From positions 1 to 8,114 of the forward strand of contig PBFV01000031.1 of the NCBI GenBank assembly GCA_002718935.1: a stretch of DNA of 8,114 nt, written 5' to 3'. The DNA is from Verrucomicrobiales bacterium. Lineage in GTDB: Bacteria; Verrucomicrobiota; Verrucomicrobiia; Limisphaerales; UBA1100. The translations under genes and the position numbers were made by a program. Below the pieces are notes generated by a model. The model did no database searches. It saw only the letters and a list, made by a program, of their open reading frames with translations, and had not been told where the DNA came from. Shown here piece after piece: positions 1 through 6,083 of the stretch (the stretch's first letter is position 1; each line of letters begins with the position of its first letter).

Positions 1-216
1 GTCCGCTGCCGCGCCGCCGCCTCGCTCAAGCTTTATCACCCGCTTCTTGATAATCTCCAGTTGCTTGGTGAGCTCATAGCTCGCCTCGTAGATGGCCGTC
101 TGGGTTTCCTCGTCATCAAGAGCGTTGACCGCGGGATTCACGTGCATCATCTCCTGCGCAATGGCGGCGCAGTGGCCCTTGATTTTTTCACTGGCTTCGG
201 CGCGAACCATTTTCAT
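1..216 (-). CDS. Small hypothetical protein, 3' end outside window
   Basis: An open frame of 72 codons starts at the ATG at 216-214 and runs without a stop past base 1, so the C-terminus is missing. I do not recognise the family. The visible protein begins MKMVRAEASEKIKGHC, is rich in Ala, Glu and Lys, and looks helical. Residues about 41-65 (AIYEASYELTKQLEIIKKRV and onward) could form an amphipathic or coiled-coil helix, and residues 66-72 are Gly/Ala-rich. No signal peptide or membrane segment is seen. Its ATG overlaps the TGA of the upstream SDR gene by one base (TGATG), and a purine-rich GGGAGAG at 233-227 sits 10 bases before it, so translational coupling is likely. An in-frame ATG at 210-208 is an alternative start. 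The tight junction and SD-like site argue for a real gene, but the product cannot be named and a chance open frame is not excluded. Confidence 0.6.
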   Translation of the reverse strand, partial: MKMVRAEASEKIKGHCAAIAQEMMHVNPAVNALDDEETQTAIYEASYELTKQLEIIKKRVIKLERGGGAAAD

Positions 217-233
217 CAATATGTCGCTCTCCC
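214..233 (-). promoter_or_regulatory. Coupled stop/start TGATG with SD-like GGGAGAG
   Basis: On the minus strand, the SDR stop TGA (218-216) shares its A with the next gene's ATG (216-214). GGGAGAG at 233-227 lies inside the last SDR codons, 10 bases before that ATG. This is the usual layout for translation re-initiation or coupling, and it is the best SD-like site seen at any start in the window. Its function is inferred. Confidence 0.5.
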
Positions 234-968
234 ACCGGACAAGTCGAACACCCCGCCCGTGGTGAACGAGCAATCCTCACTGGCCAACCACGCGACCATC
301 GCGGCGGCCTCGTCCACTTCACCGAAACGCCCCATGGGAATCTTGCTAAGCATGTAGTCGATGTGCGTCTGCGTGCATTGCTTTAAAATATCGGTCTGGA
401 TCACGGCGGGCGTAAAGCAGTTCACCAGCACGCCGTCCTGCGCCAGCTCCTTGCCGAGGCTCTTGGTCAGGCCGATGACGCCCGCCTTGGCGGCGCTGTA
501 GGCGCTGGCGTTGGGGTTGCCCTCCTTGCCGGCGATGGAGGCGGTGTTGATGATGCGGCCGTATCCACGCTCGCGCATGTGCGGCACCACGGCGCGGCAG
601 CAAATGAACACCGCATTCAGGTCCACATCAATCACCCGGCGAAATTCCTCCACCGGATATTCCCACGTCTTGTAATTACCCCCCGCAATTCCGGCGTTGT
701 TGCAGAGAATATCAATGTGCCCGAGGGCGGCGATGGTGCCTTCGGTCGCCGCCGCCACGGCATCGGTATCGGTCAGCTCCACAGTTTGTGTATCCACGGT
801 GCCGTGTTCCGACAAACCGGCTTTGGCTTCGGCGGCCGCCTCGGGATCCACATCCCACACACTCACGCTGGCGCCGGATTGCAGCAACCGCTGGGCGATC
901 GCGTAGCCGATTCCGCGCGCGCCGCCGGTCACTACCGCGTTCCTTCCAGAAAGATCAATCTGGTTCAT
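216..968 (-). CDS. SDR family NAD(P)-dependent oxidoreductase
   Basis: This is a complete classical short-chain dehydrogenase/reductase of 250 residues, the usual length for the family, and probably a cytoplasmic tetramer. The Rossmann cofactor motif TGGARGIG is at residues 14-21 and NNAG at 90-93. The catalytic residues are Asn118 (DVDLNAVF), Ser144 (NTASIAG), Tyr157 and Lys161 (YSAAK). Asp39 at the end of the second beta strand (VSVWDVD) suggests NAD rather than NADP. The C-terminus reads FDLSGGRATY, a tail I associate loosely with sugar-acid or polyol dehydrogenases, but FabG-like 3-oxoacyl reductases are also annotated in this group, so the substrate is undecided. I chose the ATG at 968 because the cofactor motif then lies at its normal distance from the N-terminus. 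A TTG at 1010 would add 14 residues of no family character. No good Shine-Dalgarno sequence precedes the ATG. It is divergent from cutA and overlaps the next small ORF by one base. Confidence 0.95.
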   Translation of the reverse strand: MNQIDLSGRNAVVTGGARGIGYAIAQRLLQSGASVSVWDVDPEAAAEAKAGLSEHGTVDTQTVELTDTDAVAAATEGTIAALGHIDILCNNAGIAGGNYKTWEYPVEEFRRVIDVDLNAVFICCRAVVPHMRERGYGRIINTASIAGKEGNPNASAYSAAKAGVIGLTKSLGKELAQDGVLVNCFTPAVIQTDILKQCTQTHIDYMLSKIPMGRFGEVDEAAAMVAWLASEDCSFTTGGVFDLSGGRATY

Positions 969-1026
969 GGGCGGGAGACTAGGGAGTAAGGTTGATTTTT
1001 CAAATGCCAAAATAGACAGTCAGCCC
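969..1026. promoter_or_regulatory. Divergent SDR/cutA intergenic region
   Basis: This 58-base gap separates two divergent starts, so it must hold the promoters for both directions unless they lie inside the genes. Only weak boxes are visible. On the plus strand, TTGATT (992-997) is followed 15 bases later by TAGACA (1013-1018). On the minus strand, TTGGCA (1010-1005) is followed 16 bases later by TACTCC (988-983). Neither pair is convincing, and no clear operator palindrome is seen. Confidence 0.3.
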
Positions 1027-1347
1027 ATGCACCACATCGTCTTCGTCACTGCACCCGGCCTCGAGGTAGCCCGGGAACTGTCCGCCGGCATCCTCGAGCG
1101 CCGTTTGGCTGCCTGTGCGAATCTAGTGCCTGGCGTGGAATCGCACTACTGGTGGGAGGGTAAAATCTGTAATGAAGCTGAGGTGCTGATGATCCTCAAA
1201 ACGACCGAGGTGTGCTTGGCTGATCTGGAATCCTATGTGCTGGAGGCGCATCCTTATGACACGCCGGAATTTGTGACCTGGCCGATCACTGCCGGGAGTG
1301 AAAAATACCTCCTGTGGTTGACAGAAAACACTGCCCCAAGTGAATGA
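1027..1347 (+). CDS. cutA: CutA family divalent-ion tolerance protein
   Basis: This gene encodes 106 residues, the normal size for CutA1, a small protein that forms very stable trimers with a ferredoxin-like fold. The family was named from copper sensitivity in E. coli, but its physiological role remains uncertain. The sequence shows the family signatures: the N-terminal strand HIVFVTAP, ERRLAACANLVPGVESHYWWEGKI at residues 24-47 with Cys30, an alternating hydrophobic strand at 52-58, and HPYDTPEFVTWPI at 75-87 with His75 and Glu81, which correspond to the putative metal-site residues of the E. coli protein. The start is the ATG at 1027, which puts the first beta strand at the N-terminus as in homologues. 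An upstream start at 967 would add 20 unrelated residues and overlap the SDR start. No signal peptide is present, so it should be cytoplasmic. The chaperone gene follows after 44 bases and may or may not share its transcript. Confidence 0.95.
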   Translation: MHHIVFVTAPGLEVARELSAGILERRLAACANLVPGVESHYWWEGKICNEAEVLMILKTTEVCLADLESYVLEAHPYDTPEFVTWPITAGSEKYLLWLTENTAPSE

Positions 1348-1354
1348 GCCGCCC

Positions 1355-1382
1355 TTGACAAGTGGCCTGTGGGACCTAGATT
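1355..1382 (+). promoter_or_regulatory. Candidate sigma70-type promoter for chaperone/Sel1 operon
   Basis: A perfect TTGACA at 1355-1360 is followed, after a 16-base spacer, by TAGATT at 1377-1382, which matches the -10 consensus at four of six positions. It lies in the 44-base gap between cutA and the SurA-like gene. Transcription from it would begin within a few bases of the ATG at 1392, giving a leaderless or nearly leaderless message. That fits the lack of a Shine-Dalgarno sequence there. The call rests on consensus match alone. Confidence 0.35.
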
Positions 1383-1391
1383 GAGCCCCAG

Positions 1392-2348
1392 ATGATAAGA
1401 TTGTTTTTAATGGGAATCAGCGTGCTACTGGCACTGGGAGCCCGGGCTCAGGATTCGGAGGTGGTGAACCGCGTGATGGCCGTAGTGGGCGGCATCAAGG
1501 TAATCACGCTGTACGATGTGCAACAAGCGGAAGACCGCATGCGCAATCGTTTGCAGGCATTCGACCCGAATGCCGTGGTGTCGCAAAATGCCGTGCTAAC
1601 TGAGATGATCAACGAAGCGTTGCTGGTACAGGAAATTTACAGCCGCAAAAATTTCGTGCTGCCCGCCGGTATCGGTGAGGACCTCGTGAAACGCCACATC
1701 GGCGGACGCGCCGACAAGAGCCGCAGCAATCTCATTCGCGAACTGCAACGTGAAGGCCGTACCCTGCAGCGACTGGAGCAGGAGCTGATTGATGACGCGT
1801 TCCTGCGCATTGCCCGTCAGGACATTGAGGACTCCATCCAGATATCGCCGCAGGCAGTGAAGGATTATTTTGAGGCCACCAAAACCGAGATTGGCGCGGG
1901 TCCGTTCGCTAAATATCTCGCCTTTGAGCTGGCTGCCAATGAGTTCACCGAGCAACAGGTGATGGATTTGGCCAGGACGGTTGATTCCGAGGAAGCCTTC
2001 CGTAAACTGGCCGAAACCCAAACTCGGCCGCTGGCTAATGACGGCCAGACCGCCCGTGTTTACTTTGACGAGAAATTCAAGGTCACGTGGTACCTTGGTG
2101 ATGGCGACTTGACGCTGAAGCTTTCCGAGCTAGAAAACGGCCAAGCCGGTTTTGAAAAAGTGGGCGACACCTATCACATGCTATTCGTGATCGAGCAGAA
2201 CGAAGATTCCGCGCCCAGCCTGACCAACCCACGTGTGCGTGACCAGATTCGTTATCGCCTGATGGATGTGGAATACGCCAAGCGCCTCCATCGCAAGGTG
2301 GAGCGCCTCAAGCAAACCATCAGCGTGGTGCGTCCGTCGCTCAAGTAA
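1392..2348 (+). CDS. SurA-like exported chaperone / peptidylprolyl isomerase-related protein
   Basis: The protein has 318 residues. Residues 1-20 form a signal peptide (MIRLFLMGISVLLALGARAQ), predicting export to the periplasm. Residues 23-48 (VVNRVMAVVGGIKVITLYDV) match the opening of the SurA N-terminal chaperone domain. The helical part runs to about 160 and includes the typical stretch LTEMINEALLVQEI at 69-82. Residues about 165-272 resemble a parvulin domain at low similarity: LSELENGQAGFEKVGDTYHM (244-263) corresponds to the usual C-terminal part of that fold, but I cannot identify the full active-site set, so isomerase activity is doubtful. The C-terminal helix (about 280-310) fits the segment that packs back on the SurA N-domain. 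SurA proteins escort outer-membrane and secreted proteins. It is shorter than E. coli SurA (428 residues), consistent with one parvulin region instead of two. The next gene begins 9 bases downstream, so its clients may include the two Sel1 proteins, which is inference. Confidence 0.82.
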   Translation: MIRLFLMGISVLLALGARAQDSEVVNRVMAVVGGIKVITLYDVQQAEDRMRNRLQAFDPNAVVSQNAVLTEMINEALLVQEIYSRKNFVLPAGIGEDLVKRHIGGRADKSRSNLIRELQREGRTLQRLEQELIDDAFLRIARQDIEDSIQISPQAVKDYFEATKTEIGAGPFAKYLAFELAANEFTEQQVMDLARTVDSEEAFRKLAETQTRPLANDGQTARVYFDEKFKVTWYLGDGDLTLKLSELENGQAGFEKVGDTYHMLFVIEQNEDSAPSLTNPRVRDQIRYRLMDVEYAKRLHRKVERLKQTISVVRPSLK

Positions 2349-2357
2349 TTGTTCGCC

Positions 2358-4601
2358 ATGATCCCCCGTGTTCTCATTTTTCTGGCCGCCGTGTCGCTAT
2401 CCATTGCGGCGGAAGACCGCAAGGCCCTCGAAAACCGTGCCGCCAAGGGCGAATCCGAAGCGCAATATTTATTGGCCGAAAAACTATACTGGGCTGACGG
2501 CGGCCCGCGCGACCTGAAGCAGTCGCTGGACTTTGCGCGAGCTGCCGCCAAGCAGGGCAACGCCAAGGCCCAATACCGGCTGGCCGTACAGCTGCTTCTC
2601 TCGCAGGGCGTGGCACTCAGTGAGGATACCATTAAGGAGGGGCAGCAAATGCTGGATGCTGCCGCCAAGGGCCTGCCCGCGCTGGTCAAGGCTGGCGATG
2701 CGGATGCCGCCTTCAAGCTAGCATTACTTTACGAAACAGGTCTGGATCGCTTTGGCGAAGGGCGGCCCTACGAACGCCGCAGCAAGGAGACGGTTTTTGC
2801 TCTGGTGGAACAGGCGGCCAAGGGCGGGCACGTCCCCGCGCAACTTCTGATTTCTGCCATGATGCAAAACCAGAAGCATCCTAAGTACAGCCTAACGGGA
2901 TCGGTGGACTGGCTGCGCAAGGCGGCGAAACAAGGAAATGCCCACGCCGCTCACAAGCTGTGGGCCATCTCCCGGCACACTCAGGGAACGGTGGTGCTGC
3001 GCGAGGAAGGCCGCGAACAACTGGCGGCGGCGGCCCGGTCGGGCTTGTCCATCGCACAGCACGAGTACGGCTCGGAGCTTAACCGGGGCACCATCGGCGG
3101 CGTGCCGGATCCAAAGGCCGGTTTGGAATGGGTGCGCAAGGCAGCCATGCAGGGCTTCGCCACCGCGCAGTTTGTGCTGGGGCTGGAATACGTGCTGGGC
3201 AAGTCGCTCGAGCGCGATATCAACCAATCGTTCATTTGGTTGGCCCGTGCGCGTTCCGGCAATCTGCCACCGGCGATTGCGCGCCGGCTCGATCTGGAAA
3301 TCGCCCGGGTACGGCAGGATGTGGCCGCCGACAAGCTGCTGGGATTGATCAATGAAGCCAAGCAGTTCAAACCGCAACCCACGGCCGTCACGGAATGGCC
3401 GGAGTATGGCCTGAACAGCGCCAAGCCCGCTTTCATTCTTCAGCTCCGGCGGGAAATGCTCTCCCCCCTCACCCAAGCGGGCGAACCGGAAGCCATGTTT
3501 GTGTTGGCGGAGTGTTTCGCTGAACAAATGGAGGTGCATTTGGGGCGCTCGCTTTTCTTCAAGCAAAACAATGTGCCCGACCGCGCCCGCAACGAGGAGG
3601 AGCTGGCGCGCGAATGCCTAAAGGAAGTGAAGGCTTGGTACGCCAAGGCGGCCGAGAAAAAACACCTCGATGCCTGTGTGTCGCTGGCCATGATCTATCA
3701 CGGCGGCGTGGATCAATTGGCGGCCGCGGACCCGGCGCAGGCCGGTCACTGGTATCATCAAGGCGCACTATTGGGAGATACTCTTTGCATGTATCGCTAT
3801 GCTTCCTTAATTCACGAAGGTCAGGTAAAGGGCGTGGAACGCAAGGATCTGATCCCCTGGCTGCAAAAGGCCGCCGATAAAAACCACGCGCCGGCCCTCT
3901 CCATGATGGGGTTGTTTCTCATTCGCGGTGACCTGATTGCGCAGGACACAAAGGCTGCGGTTAAATGTTTTGAAAAGGCCGCTCTGCAAAATTATGCCGT
4001 GGCGCAGGGCAATCTTGGCCAATACCACGCCGAGGCCAAGCGTTATGAGGAAGCCATCAAATGGTATCGCTTGGCCGCTCGCCAAGGCGAAGCGCCATCA
4101 CAATTTGCTCTGGGCCTGCTCACCTTGCGCGGCCAAGGCACCAAGAAGGATCTGCCCAAAGCTTATTACTGGTTTACCCTCGCCAAAAAATATGGCTTCC
4201 AAGGCGTGGACCGCGAGTTGGAAAGTTTGGCCAAACAAATGAGTGCGCCCGACATCCGCCAGGCGGATGCCGAGGCGGCCAGATTTGTGGCCCAGGTTTT
4301 TTATAAACCCGACGGATCTGCACCGGTGGCCAATCTTGCAGAGGTGGACCTAAAGACCCTGCAGGACAAGGCCGAAGGTGGGGATCGCGAGGCGCAATTC
4401 CAGCTCGGCCTTCGCTATGCCAAGGGCGACGGTGTAAATGTCGATACCGTGATTGCTTACAAGTGGCTGTACATCGCCGAGAAAACTGGCCACCCCGCCG
4501 CGGAGTCCGAGCGGAAACAAATGATGAAAGTGCATCCCATGGGGATCACAAAAATAAGAGCTGCCCGGGACATGGTCAAAGCGTTCCGCGCCAACAAATG
4601 A
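2358..4601 (+). CDS. Secreted Sel1-repeat protein, large paralogue
   Basis: The product has 747 residues with a signal peptide at 1 to about 18 (MIPRVLIFLAAVSLSIAAED). The rest is largely Sel1-like repeats, helical hairpins of about 36 residues related to TPRs that act as protein-binding scaffolds. About twelve are visible, beginning near 34, 70, 117, 161, 233, 269, 439, 477, 513, 549, 581 and 679. Clear examples are AQFVLGLEYVLGKSLERDIN (270-289) and FQLGLRYAKGDGVNVD (681-696). Residues about 303-370 show no repeat and may be a linker. A charged end-cap helix follows the repeats twice, at 611-643 and 708-744, suggesting internal duplication. I chose the ATG at 2358; a TTG at 2349 directly after the upstream stop would add only MFA. 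No Shine-Dalgarno sequence is seen. It starts 9 bases after the SurA-like gene and overlaps the next Sel1 gene by ATGA. The partner is unknown, and no enzymatic domain is seen. Confidence 0.93.
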   Translation: MIPRVLIFLAAVSLSIAAEDRKALENRAAKGESEAQYLLAEKLYWADGGPRDLKQSLDFARAAAKQGNAKAQYRLAVQLLLSQGVALSEDTIKEGQQMLDAAAKGLPALVKAGDADAAFKLALLYETGLDRFGEGRPYERRSKETVFALVEQAAKGGHVPAQLLISAMMQNQKHPKYSLTGSVDWLRKAAKQGNAHAAHKLWAISRHTQGTVVLREEGREQLAAAARSGLSIAQHEYGSELNRGTIGGVPDPKAGLEWVRKAAMQGFATAQFVLGLEYVLGKSLERDINQSFIWLARARSGNLPPAIARRLDLEIARVRQDVAADKLLGLINEAKQFKPQPTAVTEWPEYGLNSAKPAFILQLRREMLSPLTQAGEPEAMFVLAECFAEQMEVHLGRSLFFKQNNVPDRARNEEELARECLKEVKAWYAKAAEKKHLDACVSLAMIYHGGVDQLAAADPAQAGHWYHQGALLGDTLCMYRYASLIHEGQVKGVERKDLIPWLQKAADKNHAPALSMMGLFLIRGDLIAQDTKAAVKCFEKAALQNYAVAQGNLGQYHAEAKRYEEAIKWYRLAARQGEAPSQFALGLLTLRGQGTKKDLPKAYYWFTLAKKYGFQGVDRELESLAKQMSAPDIRQADAEAARFVAQVFYKPDGSAPVANLAEVDLKTLQDKAEGGDREAQFQLGLRYAKGDGVNVDTVIAYKWLYIAEKTGHPAAESERKQMMKVHPMGITKIRAARDMVKAFRANK
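4598..4601 (+). promoter_or_regulatory. ATGA stop/start overlap between the two Sel1 genes
   Basis: The stop TGA of the large Sel1 gene (4599-4601) overlaps the ATG of the small one (4598-4600). No Shine-Dalgarno sequence is visible upstream, so the second gene probably depends on ribosomes finishing the first. The overlap also fixes the start of the second gene, since the signal peptide begins right there. Confidence 0.7.
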
Positions 4602-6082
4602 GTAACCAGTCCACTAGGTTCACAATCCTTTTGCTGGTCTGCGCCAGCCTTCAGCTGACCCATGCCATCCCGCTGGATTTGCTAAAGCAACAAGCCGCCG
4701 ACGGCAATGCCACCGCCCAGTACGAACTGGGGGAACGCCTGTACGAAGCCCGCGGCGTGCCACGGGATGTGCCCGGCGCCAAGCAGTGGATTGAGAAAGC
4801 TGCCGCCCGCAGTAATGCCAAAGCGCAATACCGGCTGGCCTCGATGCAATTCACCGGCGTGGGTATGACGAAAGATGCCGAAGCCAGCCGCAAAAAATTT
4901 AAAGAATGCCTGCCGGCACTGGAGAAACTTGCCAAAGAAGGCGACGCCGACGCTCAGGGCAAAATGGGAGTGCTGCATGTTTTGGGCGTGGGGGTGGAAC
5001 GGGATGACACGAAGGCCGTGGAATACTTTCAATTGGCTGCCGGTGCCGGTCACGCGAAGTCGCAGGAAGATCTAGCTCAAGCCTATCTCTCTGGCCGGGC
5101 ACTGCCGCGCAATCCGACACTGGCCGGTGAATGGTTTGAGAAAGCGGCCCAAGCCGGACTGGGCCGCGCGCAAATTCAATTGGCCATCCTCTACGTGCAA
5201 GGGCAGGGTCGGCGACAGGACATTCCGGCTGGATTAAAATGGCTGGAAAACGCCAGCACCACCGGTCATCCCGCACACGCCGCTCAGGCGAAGGATTTGC
5301 TGATGCGCCTGAAGAAAAATCCGCCCTCCAAGGGGCCGGATATTGATGCGCTGATTAAACAGGCCGAGGCCGGTGACTTGGCCGTGCAAAAAAAACTGGC
5401 CTTGCGATTTCAGGCCGGTGACGGTGTGCGGCTGGATCTGGCCAAAGCCGCCAGCTGGCTGCACCGCGCCGTGCAGCAAGGCGATGCCGAGGCCAGTTAT
5501 CAATTAGGCGGTTATTTTGTAATCGGTCGGCACATCCCGAAGGACATGTCACAGGCGGCTCGTTATTGGCGGGTGGCCGCGTGGCTGGGGTATCCCGCGG
5601 CTCAGGTGGATTTTGCCGTGATGTGCGCTAAGGGGGACGGTCTGCCCAAGAATCTCCGGGAGGCGTACCATTGGATGCTGATTGCCCGGCGCTCAGATCA
5701 AACACCCCGGCGCCAGCAGATTTTGCGCACGCTGCAATCGGCCATCTCCAAGGATCTGGATCCGGATCTAATTATCAATGGGCTCACCAACAGTGCAAAT
5801 TTTGCCGTGCCGGCGGATGCCGCTGCCCGCGCGGCTGTGGTGAAAGCCGCTTCCGGTGACAGTGTCGCGCAATTGGCGCGCGGCAAAATGCTCGCGGCCA
5901 AGTTTCCCGTTGAAGCGGCGGTGTGGTTGCGTTTGGCGGCGCAGGCGAAGGAAGCGGGCGCGGTGGATGCCGACAAGGCACTGACTGCCAAACTTTCCAA
6001 GCTGGAGTCGGCGGAAGTTGAGGCGCGGGTCAAGGGCTTCAAGTCGCTCGGCGATCAGCCGGACATCAAAAAGGAAAAGTAG
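4598..6082 (+). CDS. Secreted Sel1-repeat protein, small paralogue
   Basis: The product has 494 residues. Its signal peptide is MSNQSTRFTILLLVCASLQL plus THA, with likely cleavage after Ala23. About nine Sel1-like repeats begin near residues 40, 76, 119, 155, 191, 263, 299, 335 and 423. Well-formed copies include MGVLHVLGVGVERDDTKAVE (123-142) and LALRFQAGDGVRLDLAKAAS (267-286). An end-cap-like segment follows at about 361-400, and the C-terminus (451-494) is charged and helical. Residues 29-81 align without gaps, offset by five, to the large paralogue, including AKAQYRLA, and both carry an over-long second repeat ending LPAL...GDADA. This supports a tandem duplication. The start is the ATG overlapping the previous stop. 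A frame opening at 4463 would add 45 residues from out-of-frame coding sequence and bury the signal peptide. Its stop lies one base from that of the convergent kinase. It is probably a periplasmic scaffold with unknown partners. Confidence 0.93.
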   Translation: MSNQSTRFTILLLVCASLQLTHAIPLDLLKQQAADGNATAQYELGERLYEARGVPRDVPGAKQWIEKAAARSNAKAQYRLASMQFTGVGMTKDAEASRKKFKECLPALEKLAKEGDADAQGKMGVLHVLGVGVERDDTKAVEYFQLAAGAGHAKSQEDLAQAYLSGRALPRNPTLAGEWFEKAAQAGLGRAQIQLAILYVQGQGRRQDIPAGLKWLENASTTGHPAHAAQAKDLLMRLKKNPPSKGPDIDALIKQAEAGDLAVQKKLALRFQAGDGVRLDLAKAASWLHRAVQQGDAEASYQLGGYFVIGRHIPKDMSQAARYWRVAAWLGYPAAQVDFAVMCAKGDGLPKNLREAYHWMLIARRSDQTPRRQQILRTLQSAISKDLDPDLIINGLTNSANFAVPADAAARAAVVKAASGDSVAQLARGKMLAAKFPVEAAVWLRLAAQAKEAGAVDADKALTAKLSKLESAEVEARVKGFKSLGDQPDIKKEK

Positions 6083-6083
6083 T

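Noticed and set aside
61..357. A 98-codon open frame on the plus strand at the left edge
   Set aside because: It overlaps the SDR C-terminus and the coupled small ORF antisense. The minus-strand genes have better start context, and this frame resembles no known family.
2892..3566. A 224-codon open frame on the minus strand inside the large Sel1 gene
   Set aside because: It is a shadow of the Sel1 repeats, rich in Arg, Gln and Leu from reversed codons, with no family features.
4598..4666. Possible lipoprotein signal (LLLVCAS) in the small Sel1 protein
   Set aside because: Val directly before the Cys does not fit the lipobox, which wants Gly, Ala or Ser, and a good signal peptidase I site (THA, then IPLD) follows.
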